A DNA stretch of 55,046 nucleotides from contig CAKQSV010000011.1 of the NCBI GenBank assembly GCA_934273635.1, forward strand, positions 1 through 55,046. Reading direction: 5' to 3'. Source of the stretch: an uncultured Alphaproteobacteria bacterium (GTDB lineage Bacteria > Pseudomonadota > Alphaproteobacteria > RF32 > CAG-239). This document shows positions 9,152-18,606 of this stretch, piece after piece (position 1 is the first letter of the stretch; each line of letters begins with the position of its first letter). Under the pieces are notes generated by a model. It was not told where the DNA came from. It searched no databases and saw only the letters and a program-made list of their open reading frames with translations. Both the position numbers and the translations under genes were made by a program.

Positions 9152-10432
9152 ATGAGTGATATATTTGCCGTAACGGCGCGAGAGATATTGGATTCGCGCG
9201 GTTTCCCGACTGTTGAGGCTGAAGTTTGGCTCGACAGCGGAGCAAAAGGGCGTGCGTCGGTGCCGTCCGGAGCGTCAACAGGTGTTCATGAGGCTTTAGA
9301 ATTGCGCGACAAAGACAAGTCACGCTATCAAGGCAAAGGCGTGCTGAAAGCCGTTGCCAACGTCAAAGACAGCATTGCCGATGCGCTGATAGGCAGCAAC
9401 GCTGAAAACCAATACGCGGTTGATGAGTTAATGAAAAATCTTGATGATACCGACAACAAGTCTAATTTGGGGGCTAATGCCATATTAGCGGTTTCGCTGG
9501 CGGTGGCTAAAGCGCAGGCGAACGAGCTTGATATTCCTTTATATCGCTATTTGGGCGGTGTAAATGCCCGCACGCTCCCCGTGCCGATGATGAATATTCT
9601 CAACGGTGGCAAACACGCCGACAATAGCTTGGATGTGCAAGAATTTATGATAATTCCCGTCGGTGCCAAATCTTTCGCCGAGGCGGTGCAAATGGGCGCC
9701 AATGTCTTCCACACCCTCAAAGCCGATCTGCAAAAAGCCGGTTATAATACCAATGTTGGCGACGAGGGCGGTTTTGCCCCGCAGTTGCACAGCACAACCG
9801 AAGCACTCGATTTTATTGTTAAAGCGATTGCCGATTGTGGGTATCGTTTGCGCGCCGATGTTGCCATAGCTTTGGATGTTGCCGCCTCGGAGCTTTATCA
9901 GAACGGCGTTTATGTTTTTGAGGGAGAAAAGCGTCAATTTACCGCGGTGGAATTGGTGGATTTTTATCAACAGTTGGCGCAAAAATACCCACTGGTTTCA
10001 ATCGAAGACGGCATGGCGGAGGACGATTGGGACGGTTGGAAACTTCTTACGCAAAAATTGGGGGCTGATTTGCAACTTGTCGGAGATGACCTGTTTGTCA
10101 CCAATCCCGAACGTTTGCAAAAAGGCATTGATGAGCACATTGCCAACGCGGTTTTAGTCAAGGTCAATCAAATCGGCACCTTGAGCGAAACGCTGCAAAC
10201 CGTGGCTCTGGCGCAACAAAATGACTATAAAGTGATTATTTCTCACCGCTCGGGAGAAACCGAGGATACCTCCATTGCCGATATTGCGGTGGCGGTCAAT
10301 GCCGGACAAATCAAAACCGGCTCCATGTCGCGTACCGATCGTATGGCAAAATATAATCAGCTTTTGCGCATTGCGGAGGATTTAGGGAATAGTGGCGTTT
10401 TTGGCACGCAAAATCACTTTTTGCTAAAATAA
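9152..10432 (+). CDS. eno: Enolase
   Basis: A full-length 426-residue enolase (2-phosphoglycerate to phosphoenolpyruvate, glycolysis). All hallmark residues are present: the SGASTG loop at 39-44, E205 in GDEGGFAP, metal ligands D242, E285 and D312, catalytic K337 (LVKVNQIGT), the HRSGET signature at 365-370, and K388. ATAGGAGGATATAA precedes the ATG, a strong ribosome site. It is followed by fmt after 55 bp with no clear terminator between them, so some co-transcription is likely. Confidence 0.97.
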   Translation: MSDIFAVTAREILDSRGFPTVEAEVWLDSGAKGRASVPSGASTGVHEALELRDKDKSRYQGKGVLKAVANVKDSIADALIGSNAENQYAVDELMKNLDDTDNKSNLGANAILAVSLAVAKAQANELDIPLYRYLGGVNARTLPVPMMNILNGGKHADNSLDVQEFMIIPVGAKSFAEAVQMGANVFHTLKADLQKAGYNTNVGDEGGFAPQLHSTTEALDFIVKAIADCGYRLRADVAIALDVAASELYQNGVYVFEGEKRQFTAVELVDFYQQLAQKYPLVSIEDGMAEDDWDGWKLLTQKLGADLQLVGDDLFVTNPERLQKGIDEHIANAVLVKVNQIGTLSETLQTVALAQQNDYKVIISHRSGETEDTSIADIAVAVNAGQIKTGSMSRTDRMAKYNQLLRIAEDLGNSGVFGTQNHFLLK

Positions 10433-10487
10433 AAGTTGCATCTGCCTTCAAGTCTTGTATAAGAATAAAAAAACAAGGGAGGCAAAG

Positions 10488-11402
10488 ATGAAAGTTGTGT
10501 TTATGGGAACGCCGGAGTTTGCGCTGACGGCATTGCAAAAAATCGCGCAAAAGCATGATGTGGTGTGTGTATATACCCGCGCGCCGCAAATGGCCGGACG
10601 CGGTAAAAAACTCACCAAATCACCGGTGCACGTTTGGGCGGAGGAACATGGTATTGAGGTGCGCACACCCAAAACCTTGCGCACGCCCGAGGCTCAGCAG
10701 TCCTATCGCGAGCTTAAGGCCGATATTGCGGTAGTGGCGGCTTATGGTCTGATTTTGCCTCGACCGGTTATTGAGGCTTTTCCGAAAGGATGCATCAATA
10801 TTCACGGCTCACTTTTGCCCAGATGGCGCGGCGCGGCGCCGATTCAACGCGCGATTGAGGCCGGAGACCACGAGAGCGGCATCACCATCATGAATATTGT
10901 TGAGGGGTTGGATGCCGGCGCCATGCTGCTTAAAGGCAGTGTGCCGATAACCTCAAACACCACCGGCGAGAGCCTTCATGACGCGTTGGCGGAGGTCGGC
11001 GGCGACTTAATTTTACAAGTTCTGGCGGATGTTGACGGTTATGAGGCTAAAGCGCAGGAGCAGGACGAATCTTTGGTGACCTACGCTGAAAAAATCGACA
11101 AATCTGAAAGTAAAATTGACTTCTCTCAGCCGGCTGAAACTTTGGAGCGTAAAATCAGAGCCTTCAATCCTTATCCGGCGATGTATTTTGAATACGATGG
11201 TGAACGTTGCAAGGTTTTGCGCGCCGAGGTTTGTGATATGACCGCCCCTGCGGGAACGATTGTTGAAGGGCAAAAGGCATTGATTATCGCTTGCGGTAAC
11301 AAGGCACTGTCAATCACCGAACTGCAGCGTTCAGGCAAAAAGAAAATGCCGATAGCCGAAGTTCTCAAAGGCTTTCAGTTCACAAAAAAAGCTGTCGATT
11401 GA
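10488..11402 (+). CDS. fmt: Methionyl-tRNA formyltransferase
   Basis: A 304-residue cytoplasmic enzyme that formylates initiator Met-tRNA using 10-formyl-THF. The start at 10488 is set by AAGGGAGG upstream; an in-frame ATG 33 bases earlier has no ribosome site and would add a non-family extension. N104, H106 and D142 form the formyl-transfer triad, with the family loop SLLPRWRGAAPIQ at 108-120. The C-terminal OB-like domain covers about residues 205-300. The usual neighbour def (peptide deformylase) is absent from the window. The terminator overlaps the last codons. Confidence 0.95.
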   Translation: MKVVFMGTPEFALTALQKIAQKHDVVCVYTRAPQMAGRGKKLTKSPVHVWAEEHGIEVRTPKTLRTPEAQQSYRELKADIAVVAAYGLILPRPVIEAFPKGCINIHGSLLPRWRGAAPIQRAIEAGDHESGITIMNIVEGLDAGAMLLKGSVPITSNTTGESLHDALAEVGGDLILQVLADVDGYEAKAQEQDESLVTYAEKIDKSESKIDFSQPAETLERKIRAFNPYPAMYFEYDGERCKVLRAEVCDMTAPAGTIVEGQKALIIACGNKALSITELQRSGKKKMPIAEVLKGFQFTKKAVD

Positions 11403-11415
11403 CAGCTTTTTTTGT
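11382..11415 (+). terminator. Terminator embedded in the end of fmt
   Basis: AAAAAAAGCTGTC (11384-11396) pairs with GACAGCTTTTTTT (11401-11413). The fmt stop codon TGA (11400-11402) lies at the loop/stem junction, so the last codons are part of the terminator. Confidence 0.85.
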
Positions 11416-11427
11416 ATGGAGGAAATA

Positions 11428-11904
11428 TCAGCGATTTAATACCTCGTGTCCCCAAGTCTCTTGCAATTTTTCCAATCGCGCGTCAATGTTGGCAATGTGC
11501 TTTTGGTTAGAACTTTTGGCAATATACACAAACATCTGCGGCAACTCGTAATACACTACCAAGCCGACCGCCGCCGAGCCGAGCATTAAAATCATATTGA
11601 ACACATCACTAAAGATAAACAAGGCGTTATCTACTGAAAAGTTATGTAAAACATTAAACATATACACAAACACGCCCGAGAGATTGAAACATCCCACCAC
11701 AATCAGCTTGTTGACGTTTTTAATGTCTAAAATCATCAGCGTAAAGGTCGGCAACAAGCCCACCAATAACACCATTAATATCGGCAGCGTGGTCATCAGC
11801 GCAATAATCAGCATCAGTAACAGCAGCATTTTTTGCGTGTTGTTCAGCTTTACCTGCGCTTTTTTTGTTTTGTTCAGTTGGGTTATTCGTCTTTGTTCAC
11901 TCAT
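11428..11904 (-). CDS. Small multi-pass membrane protein coupled to the pseudokinase gene
   Basis: A 158-residue protein. A basic N-terminus (about 1-25) precedes four hydrophobic segments (about 26-47, 49-60, 68-88, 92-118). A soluble C-terminus (AKSSNQKHIANIDARLEKLQETWGH) follows. Its ATG overlaps the TAA of the upstream pseudokinase by one base (TAATG), which implies translational coupling and a shared task at the membrane. No known family is recognised. It could be the membrane partner of the tail-anchored pseudokinase. Confidence 0.75.
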   Translation of the reverse strand: MSEQRRITQLNKTKKAQVKLNNTQKMLLLLMLIIALMTTLPILMVLLVGLLPTFTLMILDIKNVNKLIVVGCFNLSGVFVYMFNVLHNFSVDNALFIFSDVFNMILMLGSAAVGLVVYYELPQMFVYIAKSSNQKHIANIDARLEKLQETWGHEVLNR

Positions 11905-13931
11905 TACTTTAACGCTCCAAACAAGTTAATGACAAACGAGATTATCATAACAATAACCGCCAAAAAGCAAGCGCTTTTAACCGCCAAATCTTTAGCCGCC
12001 TCTTCCCACTTGTTGTCATTGCCGATAAGCATGCTCTTTTCTGCGGAGAGCTTTGCCGCCGTCTTTTTGGCAATATTAAATTCCGAGTTGTCTTTGCGGC
12101 GGGATTCCTCGTTTTCCAACAGGTCGTGAATTTCATACAACCGACCGGATTTGTTAATTTTAATCAGCTCTTTTTCCAAAAACTTCTGATATTTTTTGTT
12201 GTGATAGCTTTTAATCAAAGGAACGGAATAAACGCTCAGCCATTGCGCGAGTTTTTCAAGCTGTTGCGGACCAAATTTATTTTGCATTGTGGTGTAAAGG
12301 CGTAAAATTGCGCTGGCCTCCAACGCCGGAATTTTGGAGTTAATATCAACTAAAATACCGTCGATTTTTTTGCCCATTTTACAACGCAGATAAGCCAGTA
12401 GGTTGCTGTCATAAGGTTTTTCCTGCGAGTTGTTGTAGTTTTTGTTCAACACCCTCAACACGCGGGTCGGCGTGCACACATAATCATGCTCCATCAGTTT
12501 GCTGGTGCAGGGAATATCCTCGTCAAATTCATACATAATACGGTCAAGCCCAAAACCGAAAGACTGATTGTTTATGTAGCTCTTAATCTCGGGAAGACTA
12601 GTCGGTGCACGCGCCTCGCTTTGGTTTACATACCACAGACGCAACAGGTCGGTATTGCACAAACGGGCGTAGTCGTTAAGGTCTTCGTGGTTTATGCTGG
12701 AAAAATAAATCGACTTTGACAGCGCATTGGGGAACAAACTCAACCCGCCGAACTTAATCGGAAAATGTGGCGCCAAAAACACGCAGACTTTAGCCAACAC
12801 AATCTCGTGGTCGGAGGTGTTGTCGGTGGTGGCCTTAATGCTATGCTCCATGGCCTGCGCCATTTCTTCGTTTTCGAGGCTGTTTTTTATCCAGTCGGTA
12901 ATTTTGCCCGCGGCGTAAAGGTCATAAGCCTCTTTGGGCGACTGCATAATCGCATAAGCCACGTCGGTGGGCGTGTAATATTTTTGTCCGGTAATGGTGA
13001 AGGCTTTTTTGGTGTTTTCTTCATTAGCCGTAAAATTAATCTTCCCCGGTTTGTTCTCCAAAATATCGGCGGTGTAGTTCAAATTCCACCGCAAATCCGG
13101 AACATCGGTCAGCATACCGCGCAGGATGTTAGAAAAAGCAATCGGTAACTTGGTGGAGCCGGTAATGGCGGCAAAGCTGCCTTTTTTTATCTTAAAGTTC
13201 AGCAACTCGGTTGGTGGCAGGTCAGAGCCGTTTTCTTTGCCCAAATACAAAAAGACGCCCACCACCGCCAACGCATAAATATCATTTTTGGTCGTGCCGT
13301 TGCCACGGCTTTCTCTTTTGGCCATTAAAGATTCGACAGTCTCATAAACCGCCGGTTGATAATAGGCGGGAAAGGACGCCGCGCAGTCGCCGAGAACGAT
13401 ATTTTTTTTCTCTTCATCGGCATAAAACAGGTTATCCAAACGGATGGCACGGTGCGTAATGCCGCAAGAGTGCAGTTCGCGCAGACTGCTCAACAGGTCG
13501 CTCCACAAAGATTGAATTTTGGCAATATCCTCGCGGAAAGGCAGCGAAATATCATCAATCACGCGCCCGCCGACCGGCTGTTGATAAATCAGTGCCATGG
13601 CCATACCGCCGTTGTTGGGCAAGGTCACCACGCCATATTCAATCAGATTAAGCAAATGAGGTGACTTTAATGATTTTATATAGGGCAAAATCGAGTGCCG
13701 CGGCGTGGTCTCAGAGCCGCAAATCAGTGCGAACAGCAAGCGGTCTTTGTCAATGCGGTCGCTGGTTTGATAGGCTTTGCCGCCGTTCATGTTCAAGGTT
13801 TCAATCGGCTCGGCAAAATCAATAATATACCGCTCTTTGAGCTTGTATTGCATATTATTAATCGTGGCATCGGATGTTTGTCTCGATTCTGGAGTAACGC
13901 CCGATTCCTGATTTTCGGCTGAATCACTCAT
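11904..13931 (-). CDS. Tail-anchored pseudokinase (Ser/Thr kinase-like) protein
   Basis: A 675-residue protein. Residues ~30-290 have a protein-kinase-like layout, but key residues are lost. The beta3 lysine position reads ALIC (K to C). The catalytic loop is THRAIRLDNLFY, where the HRD aspartate is alanine. The DFG position is GDCA, keeping only the aspartate. The helix-F aspartate remains (NDIYALAVVGVFLYLG). The middle region (~300-600) is helical and of unknown fold. A C-terminal segment (ACFLAVIVMIISFVINLFGALK) can anchor the tail in the membrane. It probably binds rather than phosphorylates. The overlapping membrane-protein gene and the divergent PAS/GGDEF-like gene suggest one signalling cluster. 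Confidence 0.8.
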   Translation of the reverse strand: MSDSAENQESGVTPESRQTSDATINNMQYKLKERYIIDFAEPIETLNMNGGKAYQTSDRIDKDRLLFALICGSETTPRHSILPYIKSLKSPHLLNLIEYGVVTLPNNGGMAMALIYQQPVGGRVIDDISLPFREDIAKIQSLWSDLLSSLRELHSCGITHRAIRLDNLFYADEEKKNIVLGDCAASFPAYYQPAVYETVESLMAKRESRGNGTTKNDIYALAVVGVFLYLGKENGSDLPPTELLNFKIKKGSFAAITGSTKLPIAFSNILRGMLTDVPDLRWNLNYTADILENKPGKINFTANEENTKKAFTITGQKYYTPTDVAYAIMQSPKEAYDLYAAGKITDWIKNSLENEEMAQAMEHSIKATTDNTSDHEIVLAKVCVFLAPHFPIKFGGLSLFPNALSKSIYFSSINHEDLNDYARLCNTDLLRLWYVNQSEARAPTSLPEIKSYINNQSFGFGLDRIMYEFDEDIPCTSKLMEHDYVCTPTRVLRVLNKNYNNSQEKPYDSNLLAYLRCKMGKKIDGILVDINSKIPALEASAILRLYTTMQNKFGPQQLEKLAQWLSVYSVPLIKSYHNKKYQKFLEKELIKINKSGRLYEIHDLLENEESRRKDNSEFNIAKKTAAKLSAEKSMLIGNDNKWEEAAKDLAVKSACFLAVIVMIISFVINLFGALK

Positions 13932-14052
13932 AAAATTAATCTCTTCTGGTTTAATATTTTCTTGATAATATATATGATAAGAGTTAATAAATTATTGTTT
14001 TTTTATCAAAACAGGCTACCATAGCAACGATAATCAGCAGTTTAGGTGCGGC

Positions 14053-15042
14053 ATGGAGAATATTGAAGAATATAAAAAGAGGTTTGTAGAAACGCGCATT
14101 ACGGGTGACACGTCCGGTTTGACCGATTCTGAAAACGGCGCCAAGACCAACAATATCGGCGAGCATATTATGGATATGGATATTCCCATACCCGACGCCG
14201 CTAAGGGGATTTTTGATCGCTCCGAACGTCCGACGCTGATTGTCTGCGACGACAATATTGAATATGCCAACAGTGCTTTTCTCAAACTTTTGGGCTTTTC
14301 GGATTATGCTAAAGTGATGAACGAAAAGTTTTTGAAGTTTGTGTCGCAGGATGACTGGAACTTTATTGCCGAAAACATCGGTGATGTGCTGACCGGCAAC
14401 GGCGTGATAGAACTGCGTATGCTCAACGCCAACTATAAGGTGATTAAGGTTTCGTTTGACACGGTTTATCTTGAGGATAGGCAGCACTTTTGTTTTATTT
14501 TGCTCGGACGCCCGATTGAGGTTAAGGTTTCGACCAACGCGGTGCTGTATGATGAGCGGATAGGTCTGCCCAAGTTTTATTTGTATGAATATCGGGTGCA
14601 AAACGCCATTGATTATGAAAACTATAAAAACCCGAGCCTTAAGCGAAATAAAGTCGCTGTGTGCGGTATTGCGCTCAAAAACTATACCGCGCTTAAAAAT
14701 GACGGACAGATTGAGTTTGTTATGCAGCGCATGGCCGAAAAACTGTTGCTGAGCCTGAGCAAACTTTATACCGTGGCGGTCGGCACCAAATATCAGTTCT
14801 GGCTGTTGTTGCCCGATATGCAGAGCGAGGTTGAAATTCAGCAAGAGTTAAGTAATATCCAAAGTCTGCTCAATGCGCCGATTGCCAACACCAATATGCG
14901 CTACGATATTTCCGTAGCCATGGGCGTGAGCATTTATCCTGACATGGCGCAGTCGTCCAAAAAACTGATTTCTCAGGCCGAAATGGCGTTGCGTCAGGCT
15001 TTGAAGAGTCAGCAGAGCGCGATTGTGTATTTTGGTGCCTAG
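14053..15042 (+). CDS. PAS domain protein with degenerate GGDEF domain
   Basis: A 329-residue protein. A PAS-like domain covers about residues 55-165 (ERPTLIVCDDNIEYANSAFLKLLGFSD and the later CFILLGRP strand). A GGDEF-like fold covers about 190-325; its end, MGVSIYPDMAQSS...AEMALRQALKS..AIVYF, matches diguanylate cyclase domains. The signature loop is VGTKYQFWLLLP instead of GGDEF, so c-di-GMP synthesis is not expected. It may act as a ligand-binding scaffold. It is divergent from the pseudokinase. The ATG has only a weak ribosome site (AGGTG). The TAG stop shares CTAG with the stop of the convergent methyltransferase. Confidence 0.8.
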   Translation: MENIEEYKKRFVETRITGDTSGLTDSENGAKTNNIGEHIMDMDIPIPDAAKGIFDRSERPTLIVCDDNIEYANSAFLKLLGFSDYAKVMNEKFLKFVSQDDWNFIAENIGDVLTGNGVIELRMLNANYKVIKVSFDTVYLEDRQHFCFILLGRPIEVKVSTNAVLYDERIGLPKFYLYEYRVQNAIDYENYKNPSLKRNKVAVCGIALKNYTALKNDGQIEFVMQRMAEKLLLSLSKLYTVAVGTKYQFWLLLPDMQSEVEIQQELSNIQSLLNAPIANTNMRYDISVAMGVSIYPDMAQSSKKLISQAEMALRQALKSQQSAIVYFGA

Positions 15043-15776
15043 TCGAAAAAACTTTTGCCTTCCCGCAAAATGCCATAGGCTTTGGCGGTGTAGCCGTCGC
15101 CGTCATGAACCGTAAATTGCGGTAAAATCACGGTCGGCGTTTTGGAGGCTTTTTTACCGATAACCATCACGCGTTTGGCTTGTTTTTGCGCTTTGGTGAA
15201 GAGCGGAATAATCATCAGATTGCCGAGCCGCCCGTGAGCGCAATACAAAATCTCGTCCACCGCCTCGGCGCGGTTTATCATATAAAACATCCCCTGCGGT
15301 GCGAGCATTTTAAGGCAAAAATCCATCCATTGCGATAGGTCAAAGCCCGAGTGATTATGCGCCAATGCCTTACTGATGTTTGGCGAGGGCATATCGTGGT
15401 CGGTGTAAGGCGGGTTGCTGATAACGTGTTGAAACGAGCCGTGGCGAATAAAATCCGTTTTGTCTTTAATATCGCAGTTGTAATAATGCAAAAATGTTGC
15501 AAACCCGTTATACTCGGCACTCATGTTCGCCAACTCCGCCAAACGCGGTTGCAACTCAAGTCCTGTGATTTGCGGTTGCAAAGCGGCAAAACGCGCCGCC
15601 AAACATAAAGAGATTGCGCCCGTGCCGGAGCCAACGTCCAAAATCAAATCGCCGCGTTTGACCTTGTGCACCAAGGACGACACCATCACTGCGTCGGTTG
15701 AGGCGCGGTAACCGTCCGTGGGTTGAAAAATCGTCACCTTTCGGTTTAACAAATAATCTTGAGTGTAGTCTTGCAT
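15039..15776 (-). CDS. TrmN6/YfiC-like adenine N6-methyltransferase
   Basis: A 245-residue class I SAM-dependent methyltransferase. The SAM motif is LDVGSGTGAISL (46-57), and the catalytic NPPY motif at 121-124 marks N6-adenine or glutamine methylation. The N-terminal FQPTDGYRASTDAV matches the tRNA1(Val) A37 methylase family, where the sequence near D28 helps position substrate. The likely substrate is tRNA; RNA versus protein cannot be settled by eye. Its stop codon overlaps the convergent PAS gene's stop. Confidence 0.85.
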   Translation of the reverse strand: MQDYTQDYLLNRKVTIFQPTDGYRASTDAVMVSSLVHKVKRGDLILDVGSGTGAISLCLAARFAALQPQITGLELQPRLAELANMSAEYNGFATFLHYYNCDIKDKTDFIRHGSFQHVISNPPYTDHDMPSPNISKALAHNHSGFDLSQWMDFCLKMLAPQGMFYMINRAEAVDEILYCAHGRLGNLMIIPLFTKAQKQAKRVMVIGKKASKTPTVILPQFTVHDGDGYTAKAYGILREGKSFFD

Positions 15777-15856
15777 AAATTTACTTTCCGCTTGCGAAAT
15801 TATTAAGATTGACTATAAACTAGCTTAGTTTTAAGCAGAAAGAAAGAGAAAAATTA

Positions 15857-16648
15857 ATGCGTAAATTCGGTGTTAAATTATGGAGCAGGGATTTTGTTAA
15901 GAATCCCGAGTTTGCCCGTCAGAGCGTGGCTGCGGTCAAAGACGGACATTTTGACTATATCGAACTGTTTGCGATTCCGAATACCTATGACGACTTGCAC
16001 CCGTTGGTTAAAGACAACCTGCAAAACCTGCCGGTGATTATTCACGCGCCGCACTCGGTTTTTGGGGTGGATACCGGCAATCCCGAACGCTTTGAGCAAA
16101 ATGTCAAAGATTTGGAGGCTTCGTTCCGCTACGCCGATTTGTTGAAGGCAGAAATCATCATCTTGCACCCCGGCTTTAATGAAGACGAACGCTGTTTGAA
16201 CGAGAGCGCGCGCCAGTTCCAAAAGCTGAACGACGGGCGTTTGGCGGTGGAGAATATGCCGTCTTTCTGTACCTCGACCGGAAGGGTTTTGCACGGTTCT
16301 TCGCCGGAGCAGGTAGCACGGATTATGAAAGCGAGCGGCTGCAATTTGTGCTTGGATTTTTCTCATGCTATTTGTGCCGCCAACCATTTTGGTCGCGATA
16401 AATATGCCGACCTCAAGGCCTATCAGGCGCTCAAACCGGTGATGTATCACTTGTGCGACGGAGATTGGTCGAGTGACAAAGACGAGCACCGCCACTATGG
16501 TGAGGGTGATTATCCCTTGGCAAAATTGCTCAATGATTATACTAATGCTGATACCTTCATCACCATGGAGACCGGACATGGTGTGCCGACCGATATTTCA
16601 CCATGGATTGCCGACATCGACTATCTCAAAGCCCTGCGCCGCGGCTAG
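15857..16648 (+). CDS. Sugar phosphate isomerase/endonuclease IV-like TIM-barrel protein
   Basis: A 263-residue protein of the xylose-isomerase-like TIM barrel family (AP_endonuc_2 fold). Candidate metal ligands sit at barrel-strand ends: IIHAPHS (62-68), IIILHPGF (~101-108), LAVENMP (~131-137), LCLDFSHAI (~170-178), YHLCDGD (~200-206) and ITMETGHG (~236-243). A DNA-repair (Nfo) role is less likely, since the full endonuclease IV ligand set is not complete to my eye. An isomerase or epimerase role is as plausible. The frame begins after AGAAAGAGAAA. It lies upstream of trpS-kdsB. Confidence 0.75.
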   Translation: MRKFGVKLWSRDFVKNPEFARQSVAAVKDGHFDYIELFAIPNTYDDLHPLVKDNLQNLPVIIHAPHSVFGVDTGNPERFEQNVKDLEASFRYADLLKAEIIILHPGFNEDERCLNESARQFQKLNDGRLAVENMPSFCTSTGRVLHGSSPEQVARIMKASGCNLCLDFSHAICAANHFGRDKYADLKAYQALKPVMYHLCDGDWSSDKDEHRHYGEGDYPLAKLLNDYTNADTFITMETGHGVPTDISPWIADIDYLKALRRG

Positions 16649-16746
16649 TCCCGATTTTTGATAACAAACATAAATTTATGTTGCAAGGGCGCTAATAAGC
16701 GGTTAAGATAACGCCGACTTATAATCAAGATTTTTTGGAGATAAAA

Positions 16747-17799
16747 ATGGCTGTTATTTTAACCGGAGACCGCCCGACCGGAAGACTTCATATCGGGCAC
16801 TATGTCGGCTCATTGCGCCGCCGCGTTGTTATGCAAAACAGTGGCGAGTTTAAGGATATATATATTCTGGTCGCCGATGCGCAGGCTCTGACCGATAATG
16901 CCGACAACCCCGATAAGGTTCGCCGCAACATTACGGAAGTAACGTTGGATTATCTGGCTTGTGGCATAGATCCTGCCAAATCAACCATTTTTATTCAGTC
17001 GCAGATTCCCGAACTGTGCGAACTCAGCTTTTATTATATGAATCTGGTGACGGTTTCTCGCGTGCAACGCAACCCGACCGTCAAGTCCGAGATTCAAATG
17101 CGTGGCTTTAAGAGCAGTATTCCGGTTGGCTTTTTCACTTATCCGATTAGTCAGGCTGCCGATATTACCGCCTTTAAGGCAGATACCGTGCCGGTTGGTG
17201 AAGACCAACTCCCCATGCTTGAACAGGCTCGAGAGATTGTCCGCTCTTTCAACCAAACGTATGGCAATGTGCTAATCGAGCCGAAAGCAGTCTTGCCAGA
17301 AAACGAACATTGTTTGCGTCTTCCGGGGTTGGACGGCTCTGCTAAAATGAGCAAATCGCTCGGCAACTGCATTTATTTGTCTGACAGCTCGAACGATATT
17401 AAAAAGAAAATTCAAAGTATGTACACCGACCCGTTGCACCTGCATGTTGAAGACCCTGGGCATTTAGAAAACAACACCGTGTTCACTTATCTTGACGCCT
17501 TTTGCAAAGATGAGCACTTTGCCGCCTTTTTGCCTGCTTATCAAAATCTTGATGAGCTCAAAGCGCATTATACCCGCGGTGGTTTGGGCGACGGTACGGT
17601 TAAAAAGTTTTTGAACGAGATTATGCAGGCTGAACTTAAGCCGATTCGCGAGCGCCGAGAAGAACTGGCCAAAGATTTGGGCTATATTTACGATGTTTTG
17701 CGCAAAGGCACCGAAAAAGCCGAGCAAGTCGCCGCCCAAACTTTAGATGAAGTCAAAAGCGCGATGAAAATCAATTACTTCAAAGACAACAGTCTATAA
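16747..17799 (+). CDS. trpS: Tryptophanyl-tRNA synthetase
   Basis: A 350-residue class I aminoacyl-tRNA synthetase that charges tRNA-Trp. ATG 16747 is preferred; TTGGAG lies 6-11 bases upstream, and a TTG four codons earlier overlaps that site. The HIGH motif is at 15-18 (GRLHIGHYVGSL) and KMSKS at 200-204. Length and the GEDQLPMLEQAREIVRSFN segment fit the bacterial TrpRS family. kdsB follows 15 bp downstream, so the two are very likely one operon. Confidence 0.96.
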   Translation: MAVILTGDRPTGRLHIGHYVGSLRRRVVMQNSGEFKDIYILVADAQALTDNADNPDKVRRNITEVTLDYLACGIDPAKSTIFIQSQIPELCELSFYYMNLVTVSRVQRNPTVKSEIQMRGFKSSIPVGFFTYPISQAADITAFKADTVPVGEDQLPMLEQAREIVRSFNQTYGNVLIEPKAVLPENEHCLRLPGLDGSAKMSKSLGNCIYLSDSSNDIKKKIQSMYTDPLHLHVEDPGHLENNTVFTYLDAFCKDEHFAAFLPAYQNLDELKAHYTRGGLGDGTVKKFLNEIMQAELKPIRERREELAKDLGYIYDVLRKGTEKAEQVAAQTLDEVKSAMKINYFKDNSL

Positions 17800-17814
17800 A
17801 AAAAGGAGCGCAAT

Positions 17815-18588
17815 ATGTCAAAAGTCATTACCATGATTCCGGCGCGTTTGGCCTCGTCCCGCCTGCCGAATAAAATTTTGCTTGATATTAACGGCAAGCC
17901 GCTGATTCAGCGCGTGTATGAAAACGTTCGCAACAGCATTGAGGGCGATGTTGTGATTGCCGCCGGTGATAAAGAAATTGTGGATGCGGCTGAAAAATTT
18001 GGTGCCAAAGCCGTTTTGACCGATGCGTCATTACCGAGCGGCACGGATAGAATTGCCGTTGCTTTGCAACAAATTGACCCTGATGGCAGCAAGTATGACA
18101 TCGTGGTTGACTTTCAAGGCGACGGTCTCAATGTTGACCCTAAAGTCAATCTTGATTTGATAGAGATGATTGAGCGCACGGATTGCGATATTGCCACTTG
18201 CGGTATGAAGTTTCAAAACGAGCGCGATATTAACGACCCGAGTATGGTCAAAATCTGTATGGGCTTGCGTGATGGCGAGGACGAAGGCCGCTGCCTGTAT
18301 TTCACGCGTGCCGCCGCGCCCTATATTCGCGATCCGCAAAAGCCGGTGAATAAAGACTATTACCACCACATTGGCATTTATGTTTTTAAGGCCGCGTCGT
18401 TGCAAAAAATCGTGTCATTGCCGGTCGGCGTGCTTGAGGCTCGTGAGTCTTTAGAGCAGTTGCGCGCGCTTGAAAACGGCATGACCATCCGCGCGAAAGT
18501 GATTAAGAATATGAAACTTATTAACGAAGCGCCTGCCGACATTAATACGCCGGAGGAATACCAAGAGGCCTTAAAGTGGATAAAGTAA
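17815..18588 (+). CDS. kdsB: 3-deoxy-manno-octulosonate cytidylyltransferase (CMP-Kdo synthetase)
   Basis: A 257-residue cytoplasmic nucleotidyltransferase. The N-terminal IPARLASSRLPNK (8-20) is the nucleotide-binding signature, with LPSGTDRIA and VVDFQGDGLNVDP as the family's further active-site motifs (the common form of the last is NVQGDEP, so a small deviation is present). It activates Kdo as CMP-Kdo for LPS inner core synthesis, which shows that the organism makes LPS. AAAAAAAGGAG precedes the ATG. It is transcribed with trpS and ends at a strong terminator. Confidence 0.92.
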   Translation: MSKVITMIPARLASSRLPNKILLDINGKPLIQRVYENVRNSIEGDVVIAAGDKEIVDAAEKFGAKAVLTDASLPSGTDRIAVALQQIDPDGSKYDIVVDFQGDGLNVDPKVNLDLIEMIERTDCDIATCGMKFQNERDINDPSMVKICMGLRDGEDEGRCLYFTRAAAPYIRDPQKPVNKDYYHHIGIYVFKAASLQKIVSLPVGVLEARESLEQLRALENGMTIRAKVIKNMKLINEAPADINTPEEYQEALKWIK

Positions 18589-18606
18589 TCTGCTTGATTG
18601 CTGTCA

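Noticed and set aside
9539..9982. Minus-strand 147-codon ORF inside eno
   Set aside because: Antisense shadow of a conserved gene; no ribosome site or known motif.
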